Source: Hydrogenophaga sp.
GTDB lineage: Bacteria; Pseudomonadota; Gammaproteobacteria; Burkholderiales; Burkholderiaceae_C
Length of the DNA: 10,210 bases
NCBI GenBank assembly: GCA_020047875.1
Contig: JAIFNE010000110.1
Span: 1-10,210, forward strand
Reading direction: 5' to 3'
Shown here in pieces: positions 1-5,609 of this stretch. Under the pieces are notes generated by a model. That model saw only the letters and a program-made list of their open reading frames with translations, was not told where the DNA came from and did no database searches. Position numbers and translations under genes: made by a program. Positions within the stretch are counted from its first letter, which is position 1, and every line of letters starts with the position of its first letter.

Positions 1-245
1 TCGCCGCCAACTCGGCACAACAGGCGCGGCTGGTGCACCAGTCGCCGGCGCTGGCACCCGCCACCGTGGCGCTCAACACCTCGGCCATGTATGCCGGCCA
101 GGGCCTGGGCGCCGCGCTGGGCGGCGTGATGATCGCGCAGGGCCTGATGCTGCGCCTGCACGAGGTGGGGGTGTTGCTGATGGCCCTGGCCATGGGCCTG
201 AGCGTGTGGGCAGCGCGACGTGCACGCGCCGCGGTGGCGCCCTAA
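1..245 (+). CDS. MFS transporter, C-terminal fragment (5' end outside window)
   Basis: Reading frame 3 is open from the left edge to a TAA at 243-245, giving the last 80 or so residues of a membrane protein. Two hydrophobic stretches are visible. The first carries the motif NTSAMYAGQGLGAALGG, typical of the penultimate segment of drug/sugar-efflux members of the major facilitator superfamily (DHA1, arabinose-efflux-like). The second is VGVLLMALAMGLSVWAA, followed by an arginine-rich cytoplasmic tail (ARRARA). The family consists of 12-helix proton-driven exporters of the inner membrane; the substrate cannot be told from this end. A GTG at 33 is an internal valine codon and not a start, because the frame stays open and homologous upstream. 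The stop overlaps the stop of the convergent S4-domain gene. MFS membership is fairly sure; the subfamily is an inference from the glycine-rich motif. Confidence 0.85.
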   Translation, partial: AANSAQQARLVHQSPALAPATVALNTSAMYAGQGLGAALGGVMIAQGLMLRLHEVGVLLMALAMGLSVWAARRARAAVAP

Positions 246-1015
246 AACCGCTCGTAGGGCATCAAGTAGCGCCATTGGCCAGCGCTCAAGCCAGCCAGGC
301 CAATGCGACCCAGCCGCAGGCGCTGCACGCCGCTGGGCCTGACACCGGCGCGCTCACAGAGATGCGCCACCTGGCCGGGCAGGTTGCCCTTGATGGCCAG
401 CCGCAGACGCCGCTCGCTTTGCCAGCTGGCACGGGCCTTGGGCAGGGTCCAGCCCTCAAAAAAGAGCGCCTGCTCCAGGGACTGCAGTACGGCTTCGCGG
501 CGCCCGGGGTCGTCCAGCGCCGGATCGTCGGCCACCTCAACCAGCCACTCGTGTTCGACCGGCGCCGTCCGGTCATCAAGCTTGCGCACCACACCCGGGT
601 TCTGCGTGAACACCATCAGCCCGCCCGCCAGCGGCGCAAGTGGCGCCGCGGGGAGCAGCTTGTGGCGATGCACCTTGAGCGGACGCACGCCAGAGCGATC
701 GCCACGAAAGCGCTCCGCGGGTGCCAACCACTGGGCCGCGAGGGCGTCAGACAGGGGCGACTCGGTCGGCAGCGCAAGCCCGGCCGGCTTGTGCCAGATC
801 AGCGTGACCGAGGCGAGGTCTTCGAGCGTGGCCTTGGCGTCGAGCGTGACCTGCTGCGCATCGCTCACGCGCGCCATCGGCTCTTCGACCACCACGCCGT
901 CCACCCGCACCCAGCCGCCGGCAATGTAGCGCTCGGCGTCGCTGCGCGAACACGGCAGCTGGGCCGCCAGGCGCTTGGCCAGGCGCTGGGGATCGGCGCC
1001 TGTTGTGCCGCTCAT
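242..1015 (-). CDS. S4-domain RsuA/RluF-family pseudouridine synthase homologue, catalytic Asp apparently missing
   Basis: 257 residues. An N-terminal S4 RNA-binding domain (about 10-57; SRSDAERYI at 23-31, then VRVDG) is followed by a pseudouridine synthase fold of the RsuA/RluB/RluE/RluF group, recognisable from HKPAG (75-79), GGLMVFTQN (131-139) and the C-terminal RLGRIGLAGLSAGQWRYL. The family isomerises uridine in rRNA or tRNA using one invariant Asp in GRLDxxTxGLLLLT. Here the aligned segment is AAPLAPLAGGLMVFT (123-137), with Ala127 in the Asp position. The usual QVRRM near the C terminus reads QVAHL (215-219). Fold membership is clear, but activity is doubtful; it may act as an RNA-binding protein. 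The ATG lies 2 nt after the ychF stop, with no Shine-Dalgarno in front, so translational coupling to ychF is likely. The TAG stop overlaps the TAA of the convergent MFS gene. Confidence 0.9.
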   Translation of the reverse strand: MSGTTGADPQRLAKRLAAQLPCSRSDAERYIAGGWVRVDGVVVEEPMARVSDAQQVTLDAKATLEDLASVTLIWHKPAGLALPTESPLSDALAAQWLAPAERFRGDRSGVRPLKVHRHKLLPAAPLAPLAGGLMVFTQNPGVVRKLDDRTAPVEHEWLVEVADDPALDDPGRREAVLQSLEQALFFEGWTLPKARASWQSERRLRLAIKGNLPGQVAHLCERAGVRPSGVQRLRLGRIGLAGLSAGQWRYLMPYERF

Positions 1016-1017
1016 GG

Positions 1018-2109
1018 TCAGGAGGAGAACAGGAAGTTCATCACGTCACCATCCTTGACGACGTACTCCTTGCCTTCGGCGCGCATCTTGCCCGCGTCTT
1101 TGGCGCCCTGCTCGCCCTTGAACGCGATGAAGTCGTCGAACGCAATGGTCTGGGCCCGGATGTAGCCCTTCTCAAAGTCGGTGTGGATCACGCCGGCCGC
1201 CTGCGGTCCGGTGTCGCCGATGTGGATGGTCCAGGCGCGCACCTCTTTCACGCCGGCGGTGAAGTAAGTCTGTAAGCCCAGCAGCTGGTAGGCAGCGCGG
1301 ATCAGGCGGTTCAGGCCCGGCTCGTCCTGCCCCAGTTCCTTAAGGAATTCGAGCCGGTCGGCGTCGTCCATTTCGGACAGCTCGGCCTCGATCTTGGCGC
1401 AGATGGCCACCACCGGCGCTTTCTGTTTGGCCGCAAATTCCTTCAGGCGGTCCAGAAAAGGGTTGTTCTCGAAACCGTCTTCGGACACGTTGGCCACGAA
1501 CATCGCGGGCTTGGCCGTGATCAGGAAAAACTGCTTGAGCTGAACCAACTCGTCTTTGCTGAAGTCGATGGTGCGCACCGGCTGCGTGTCGTTGAGCGCG
1601 GTCTGGCATCTCTCCAGAATGGCCAGCTGCTTGACCGACTCCTTGTCGCCCGAGCGCGCGGTCTTGCTCACGCGGTGAATGGCCTTTTCCACCGCCGCCA
1701 GATCGGCCAGGCAGAGCTCGGTCTGGATCACCTCGATGTCGGCAATCGGGTCAACCTTGTTGGCCACGTGGATCACGTTGTCGTCTTCGAAGCAGCGCAC
1801 CACGTTGACGATGGCGTCGGTCTCGCGGATGTGCGCCAGAAACTTGTTGCCCAGCCCCTCGCCGGTGCTGGCACCGGCCACCAGGCCGGCGATATCCACA
1901 AACTCCACGATGGCCGGCACCACGCGCTCGGGCTCCACGATGGCGGCCAGTTGCGCCAGCCGCGGATCGGGCACCTCGACCACCCCGGTGTTCGGCTCGA
2001 TGGTGCAGAAGGGGTAGTTTTCGGCCGCGATGCCAGCCTTGGTCAGCGCGTTGAAAAGGGTGGACTTGCCCACGTTGGGCAGGCCCACGATGCCGCATTG
2101 CAGGCTCAT
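1018..2109 (-). CDS. ychF: Redox-regulated ribosome-associated ATPase YchF (Ola1 family)
   Basis: 363 residues, exactly the usual bacterial length. It is an Obg-type P-loop protein: Walker A GLPNVGKST at 9-17, DIAGLV as the G3 region, and the family-specific NxxE motif (N207-V-S-E210) replacing NKxD, which explains preference for ATP over GTP. The last 80 or so residues form the TGS domain (TYFTAGVKEVRAW through DGDVMNFLF). YchF binds the 50S/70S ribosome and is a negative regulator of oxidative-stress responses. The cysteine implicated in redox control in the E. coli protein is kept here (Cys35, in NYPFCTIEPN). The gene lies between the MOSC gene (76 nt upstream) and the S4-domain gene (2 nt downstream), all on the minus strand. 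No strong Shine-Dalgarno is seen; a TAAAAT box lies 35 nt before the ATG. pth, a frequent neighbour elsewhere, is not next to it. Confidence 0.98.
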   Translation of the reverse strand: MSLQCGIVGLPNVGKSTLFNALTKAGIAAENYPFCTIEPNTGVVEVPDPRLAQLAAIVEPERVVPAIVEFVDIAGLVAGASTGEGLGNKFLAHIRETDAIVNVVRCFEDDNVIHVANKVDPIADIEVIQTELCLADLAAVEKAIHRVSKTARSGDKESVKQLAILERCQTALNDTQPVRTIDFSKDELVQLKQFFLITAKPAMFVANVSEDGFENNPFLDRLKEFAAKQKAPVVAICAKIEAELSEMDDADRLEFLKELGQDEPGLNRLIRAAYQLLGLQTYFTAGVKEVRAWTIHIGDTGPQAAGVIHTDFEKGYIRAQTIAFDDFIAFKGEQGAKDAGKMRAEGKEYVVKDGDVMNFLFSS

Positions 2110-2144
2110 GTCGGGACTTTCGGGTTCAGGGGGAAAAGCACGCG

Positions 2145-2150
2145 ATTTTA
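2145..2150 (-). promoter_or_regulatory. Possible -10 element of ychF
   Basis: The minus strand reads TAAAAT here, a 5/6 match to the sigma-70 -10 consensus, in an otherwise very GC-rich stretch and 35 nt before the ychF ATG. The region about 17 nt upstream (GCCAGC-like) is a poor -35. A perfect 7-bp palindrome sits directly upstream (2155-2169). This may let ychF be transcribed apart from the MOSC gene. The support is one hexamer and its position only. Confidence 0.3.
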
Positions 2151-2154
2151 CGGG

Positions 2155-2169
2155 GCGGCACCGTGCCGC
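2155..2169. repeat. Perfect 7-bp inverted repeat in the MOSC-ychF gap
   Basis: GCGGCAC-C-GTGCCGC: both 7-nt arms match perfectly around a single central base. It lies between the MOSC stop codon and the TAAAAT box in front of ychF. As RNA it could fold into a 5-bp stem with a 5-nt loop, but no U-run follows on either strand, so it is not a standard intrinsic terminator. An operator-like dyad next to a promoter is possible, as is chance in GC-rich DNA. Confidence 0.35.
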
Positions 2170-2185
2170 TGGCCGCGCTGGCGGG

Positions 2186-3079
2186 TCAGTCGAAGCGCCA
2201 GTCGGCTTGCAGGGCCTGCCCCACGCGCAGCGTGAGGCCGTCGCCGTCGACCACGATCGCGTTCATGCCGAAGGTGATGGCACCACCCAGACGCCGGTCC
2301 TGGCGGTAGGCCTGCAGCGTGTCGCCCACCTCGGGGCTGGCTTGGGCGGTGGTGGGATCGATATTGGGAATCGGGCAGCGGGCGCAGGGCTTCGTGTTGT
2401 GCAGTTGGGCCACGCCGCCGTCGGTGGCGATGCGCCAGCTGGCCACGCGGTCTTCATCGTGGGGCGCCACGCCGCCAATCAGGATGTTGGGCCGAAAGCG
2501 CGCCATGGTGACCGGTGCATGGCCACCGGCCAGCAGGCGGGCGTTGAGCCCGTCCAACGATGCCTGGCTGGTCACCAGCAGGCTGAAGCCGTCGGCAAAC
2601 TGGGTGGTCGCCTCGCGGCCAGCGGTCCAGGCGGGGTCGCAGCGGCGCTGCACCTCGGGGTCGAAGCGCACCAGCCGCAGGCGCTTGAGATCGGGCGGCG
2701 CGTCGTGCCCCAGGAAGTCGCTGAACCACTGCGCCGCCAGATTGCCCATGTCGTAGGCCATCAGCTCGTCGTCCCAGATGCGCACCCGGGCAGGCGCCTC
2801 GGCGCCATCGAGCGCGAGGTGCAACGACAGCATGCCGGGGGCGCGCAACATCAGCTGCCCGAGCTTGAAGCTGGGCTGGATCAGGGCCATGCGCGGCAGC
2901 TCGCGCTGCGAGACAAACTCGCCCGCGCTGTCGACCACCATCCAGGCGCGGTCGTAAAGCAGGCCGGTGTCGGTCAGTTCGGCCTGCGTCAGGTTGATGC
3001 CGGCGCAGGACTTCACCGGGTAGACCCAGAGCTGTTCGATATGGGCTTGCAGATCGGCGGCGGGTTCGGGCGTGGTCAT
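2186..3079 (-). CDS. MOSC-domain molybdenum-cofactor protein (mARC/YcbX-like)
   Basis: 297 residues. It has an N-terminal MOSC beta-barrel domain (LWVYPVKSCAGINL near residue 20, then LYDRAWMVVD) followed by the MOSC domain proper, with FRPNILI and the conserved NTKPCARC segment (Cys232 and Cys235) leading into PNIDPTT. In mARC and YcbX the conserved cysteine of KPCxRC binds the molybdenum cofactor, and the enzymes reduce N-hydroxylated bases and related compounds. E. coli YcbX carries an extra C-terminal 2Fe-2S domain; this protein ends at WRFD right after the MOSC domain, so an external electron donor would be needed. The ATG at 3079 is chosen because family similarity begins about 15 residues later. 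The frame stays open far upstream, but only antisense to the hydroxylase gene. No clear Shine-Dalgarno is visible. It is divergent from the hydroxylase gene. Confidence 0.92.
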   Translation of the reverse strand: MTTPEPAADLQAHIEQLWVYPVKSCAGINLTQAELTDTGLLYDRAWMVVDSAGEFVSQRELPRMALIQPSFKLGQLMLRAPGMLSLHLALDGAEAPARVRIWDDELMAYDMGNLAAQWFSDFLGHDAPPDLKRLRLVRFDPEVQRRCDPAWTAGREATTQFADGFSLLVTSQASLDGLNARLLAGGHAPVTMARFRPNILIGGVAPHDEDRVASWRIATDGGVAQLHNTKPCARCPIPNIDPTTAQASPEVGDTLQAYRQDRRLGGAITFGMNAIVVDGDGLTLRVGQALQADWRFD

Positions 3080-3166
3080 GTTGGCGGTGAATGGTGGCTG
3101 GGTGATGACGAGAGCGGGTAGCTGCGGGGTATCTGCAAGGTCGTCGTGGGGATTGTGACCTCCTCC

Positions 3167-3172
3167 TAAAAT
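3167..3172 (+). promoter_or_regulatory. Possible -10 of the UbiH-type gene, placed for a leaderless transcript
   Basis: TAAAAT ends 6 nt before the ATG at 3179, so transcription would start at or next to the A of the start codon. No Shine-Dalgarno lies between. The bases just before it are CCTCCTCC, the reverse of a ribosome-binding site. A -35 hexamer at the right distance (around 3144-3149, TCGTGG) is weak. The 99-bp divergent gap 3080-3178 shows no other convincing promoter for either gene. Confidence 0.35.
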
Positions 3173-3178
3173 GCCGCG

Positions 3179-4360
3179 ATGCTCCAAGTTCCCGCCCCCT
3201 CTGCCTCGCGTCGACGTTTTGATGTCGCGGTGCGCGGTGGCGGTGTGGTCGGGCAGACGCTGGCCCTGCTGCTCGCACGCGACCGGCTGCGGGTGGCCCT
3301 GGTGGCCGCGGCGCGGCCGGCCGACAGCCCGAGCGATGTGCGCGCCTACGCCATCAACGCCGCCTCGCGCGAGCTGTTGCGCTCGGTTCGGGCTTGGCCC
3401 GAGGGCCAGCCAGGAGAACCGCCGCAAACCAGCGCCACCGTGCCCACCGTCACCGCGGTGACGGCCATGGACGTGCGCGGCGACGACGGCGGCGCGCTGC
3501 GCTTCTCGGCTGCCGAACAGGGCACCAGCGCGCTCAGCTGGATCGTCGATGTGCCCGCGCTGGAGCAACGGCTCGCGCAGGCGGTGCATTTCCAGGGTGG
3601 CATCGAGTGCCTGGACACCGCGCCACCTGCCGCTCTCACCGTGATCTGCGAAGGCAGACGCAGCGCCACGCGCGACGAGTTCGGTCTGAGCTACGCGGTG
3701 CGCCCCTACCCACACAAGGCGATCGCCGCGCGCCTGCGCTGCAGCCAGCCTCATGGCGGCATGGCGCGGCAGTGGTTCGCGCACGGCGAGGTGCTGGCTT
3801 TGCTGCCGCTGGAGGGCGCCGGCGGCAACGCGGTGGCGCTGGTCTGGTCGGTGCCGTCGCAGCAGGCCGACGACTGGCTTGCGGGCCCGCCGCAGGCCCT
3901 GGCGCAGGCGGTTGCCGAGCGCACCGGTAACGCCCTGGGCGAGATGCAGATCGAACACACCGCCCAGGCCTGGCCCCTGGAGCGCTCACTCGCCACCCGC
4001 TGGGTGGCCCAGACGCCACAAGGCGGCGTGGCGCTGGCCGGCGACGCCGCCCATGCGATGCACCCACTGGCCGGCCAGGGCCTCAACGTGGGGCTGGGCG
4101 ATGTGGCCGAGCTCGCCCGCGTGATCCACCAACGCGAATACTGGCGCGCCCTGAACGACACCAAACTGCTGCGGCGCTATGAGCGCGCCCGCCAGGCCGA
4201 CACGCGCAGCATGGCCTGGCTCACCGACAGCCTGTTCGGCCTGTTTGCCGAGCCTGACACGCGGGTGCAAGCCCTGCGCAACTGGGGCCTGCGCCGCGTC
4301 GACCAGCTCGGCCCCATCAAGCACTGGCTAGCCCGCCAAGCCATGGGGCAGGCCAGCTGA
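3179..4360 (+). CDS. FAD-dependent hydroxylase of the UbiH/UbiF/VisC/COQ6 family
   Basis: 393 residues, the usual family length. The N-terminal Rossmann motif is FDVAVRGGGVVGQ, with G20-x-G22-x-x-G25 binding the ADP part of FAD. DVRAYAINAASRELL matches the family's DxRxxALxxxSxxxL stretch. The second FAD motif is GDAAHAMHPLAGQGLNVGLGD, starting at Gly288. The family hydroxylates the aromatic ring of ubiquinone precursors, using FAD, NAD(P)H and O2, at the inner face of the membrane; which ring position is modified cannot be told by sequence reading alone. ATG 3179 is the first start after an in-frame TAA at 3167-3169, and the Rossmann strand begins at residue 14, so there is little freedom in start choice. 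It heads a four-gene co-directional run. It could also be a hydroxylase of another substrate, since no other ubi gene is in the window. Confidence 0.93.
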   Translation: MLQVPAPSASRRRFDVAVRGGGVVGQTLALLLARDRLRVALVAAARPADSPSDVRAYAINAASRELLRSVRAWPEGQPGEPPQTSATVPTVTAVTAMDVRGDDGGALRFSAAEQGTSALSWIVDVPALEQRLAQAVHFQGGIECLDTAPPAALTVICEGRRSATRDEFGLSYAVRPYPHKAIAARLRCSQPHGGMARQWFAHGEVLALLPLEGAGGNAVALVWSVPSQQADDWLAGPPQALAQAVAERTGNALGEMQIEHTAQAWPLERSLATRWVAQTPQGGVALAGDAAHAMHPLAGQGLNVGLGDVAELARVIHQREYWRALNDTKLLRRYERARQADTRSMAWLTDSLFGLFAEPDTRVQALRNWGLRRVDQLGPIKHWLARQAMGQAS

Positions 4361-4406
4361 GGCCCACTGCCCCCAAATTTCTTTTCACCGCCCTGAGCAA
4401 ACCAGC

Positions 4407-5120
4407 ATGCAACGCCTCAAAACCACCCTCCTCGCCCTGCTCGCCACCCTGTCGCTGGGCGCCCAGGCGCAGGAAGCCGCGATCCGGAAAAACCTGGCCG
4501 ATCGCCTGCCCAACCTGCCGAAGATTGACGAGGTCAGCCGCACGCCCATGCCCGGCCTGTTCGAGGTGCGCGTGAACGGCACCGATATTTTTTACACCGA
4601 TCCGCAAGGCAACTTCCTGATTCAGGGCGCCCTGATCGACACCCGATCGCGCACCGACCTCACCGAGCAGCGCGTGGCCAAGCTCACCGCGATCGCCTAC
4701 CGCGACCTGCCGCTGAAAGACGCTTTCACCATGGTGCGCGGCAACGGCAAGCGCAAGATGGCGGTGTTCGAAGACCCCAACTGCGGCTACTGCAAGCGGT
4801 TCGAACGCGATCTGGCCAAGATCGACAACGTGACGGTGCACCTGTTCCTCTACCCCATCCTGGGCGCTGACTCGGTGGAGAAATCGCGCAACATCTGGTG
4901 CGCACGCGACAAGGCCAAGGCCTGGACCGACTGGATGCTGGAGGACATTGCGCCCGCCGATGCCAAGTGCGACACCTCGGCGCTGCAGCGCAACGTGGAA
5001 TTTGGCCGCAAGGCGCGCATCAACGGCACGCCCACCATCATCTTTGCCGACGGCACGCGGGTGCCCGGCGCCATCGACACCGCGCGTATCGAAAAATTCC
5101 TGACCGACGCCAAGCCCTGA
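4407..5120 (+). CDS. dsbC: Periplasmic thiol:disulfide isomerase DsbC
   Basis: 237 residues. A signal peptide covers about residues 1-21: MQRLK, a Leu/Ala-rich core, and an AQA cleavage site before QEAA. It is followed by the DsbC N-terminal dimerisation domain (FEVRVNGTDIFYTDPQGNFL, then LIDTRSRTDLT) and a thioredoxin-fold catalytic domain. The active site is Cys126-Gly-Tyr-Cys129 in EDPNCGYCKRFERDL, the CGYC typical of DsbC/G. The cis-proline loop is NGTPTIIF with Pro209. A second cysteine pair (Cys165, Cys188) matches the structural disulfide of E. coli DsbC; there are no other cysteines. The protein shuffles wrong disulfides in the periplasm and is kept reduced by DsbD, which is not in this window. 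It lies 46 nt after the hydroxylase stop and 13 nt before the DUF3429 gene. No clear Shine-Dalgarno precedes the ATG. Confidence 0.95.
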   Translation: MQRLKTTLLALLATLSLGAQAQEAAIRKNLADRLPNLPKIDEVSRTPMPGLFEVRVNGTDIFYTDPQGNFLIQGALIDTRSRTDLTEQRVAKLTAIAYRDLPLKDAFTMVRGNGKRKMAVFEDPNCGYCKRFERDLAKIDNVTVHLFLYPILGADSVEKSRNIWCARDKAKAWTDWMLEDIAPADAKCDTSALQRNVEFGRKARINGTPTIIFADGTRVPGAIDTARIEKFLTDAKP

Positions 5121-5133
5121 AAGCCCGCCGGCC

Positions 5134-5604
5134 ATGCCCTTGCCCAACCTGCCCGACGACGCCCAAGACCGCGCCCTCATCCTCACCCTGGGCTATGGCG
5201 GCCTGATTCCCTTCGCGCTGCTGGCCTCGCTGCTGTGGCTGGTGGAGCCGGGTCTGCGGGGCTTCGTGGCCATTGCCCTGGCCGGTTACGCGGCGCTGAT
5301 CGCCGCTTTTCTGGGCGGCGTTCACTGGGGCATTGGCTGGCTGAACGGGCTGCGCACAGGCGCCATGCCGCACAGCCAGCGCCGGCATTTTCTCTGGGGT
5401 GTGGTGCCCTCATTGCTGGCCTGGCCCGGGCTGGTGATGCCAGCCTACGCCGGGCTGGCCTGGCTGGGTTTGGTGCTGATCGCGAGTTACCTGGCCGACC
5501 GCTCGCTGTATGTCCATGCGGGCCTGCAACACTGGCTCACCCTGCGCTTTCGCCTCTCGGCGGTGGCGGCCCTCAGTTGCTTCATCGGCGCCGGCGCGGT
5601 GTAA
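5134..5604 (+). CDS. DUF3429 family integral membrane protein
   Basis: 156 residues, mostly hydrophobic, with about four or five membrane segments: roughly 17-36, 42-60, 86-104, 106-120 and 141-155. The motif FLGGVHWG (59-66), followed by a Trp-rich loop, is the hallmark of the DUF3429 family, as is the late ADRSLY segment. The function is unknown. His64 and Trp65 in a membrane segment are the obvious candidates for a conserved functional site. Charged residues are few and lie in loops (RTG, SQRRH), consistent with an inner-membrane location. It begins 13 nt after dsbC and ends 5 nt before the M61 peptidase ATG, which points to one transcript for all three. No Shine-Dalgarno is visible. Family assignment is by motif memory; function is left open. 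Confidence 0.88.
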   Translation: MPLPNLPDDAQDRALILTLGYGGLIPFALLASLLWLVEPGLRGFVAIALAGYAALIAAFLGGVHWGIGWLNGLRTGAMPHSQRRHFLWGVVPSLLAWPGLVMPAYAGLAWLGLVLIASYLADRSLYVHAGLQHWLTLRFRLSAVAALSCFIGAGAV

Positions 5605-5609
5605 CCCAG

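Noticed and set aside
206..1165. 319-residue plus-strand open frame opposite the S4-domain gene
   Set aside because: No recognisable domain, Arg/Gln/His-rich shadow composition, and it crosses two well-supported minus-strand genes.
2030..3121. 363-residue plus-strand open frame opposite ychF and the MOSC gene
   Set aside because: Spans the gap and both minus-strand genes without any domain; a by-product of high GC content.
3080..3958. Upstream extension of the MOSC frame to a 590-residue open frame
   Set aside because: The added part is antisense to the hydroxylase gene, is rich in Arg/Gly/Ala/His as expected for a shadow frame in GC-rich DNA, and has no recognisable domain. MOSC similarity begins just after the ATG at 3079.
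5235..5609. Upstream extension of the M61 peptidase frame over the DUF3429 gene
   Set aside because: The extra part is a second frame of a clear membrane-protein gene, has low-complexity Arg/Ala/Gly composition, and M61 similarity starts after the ATG at 5610.
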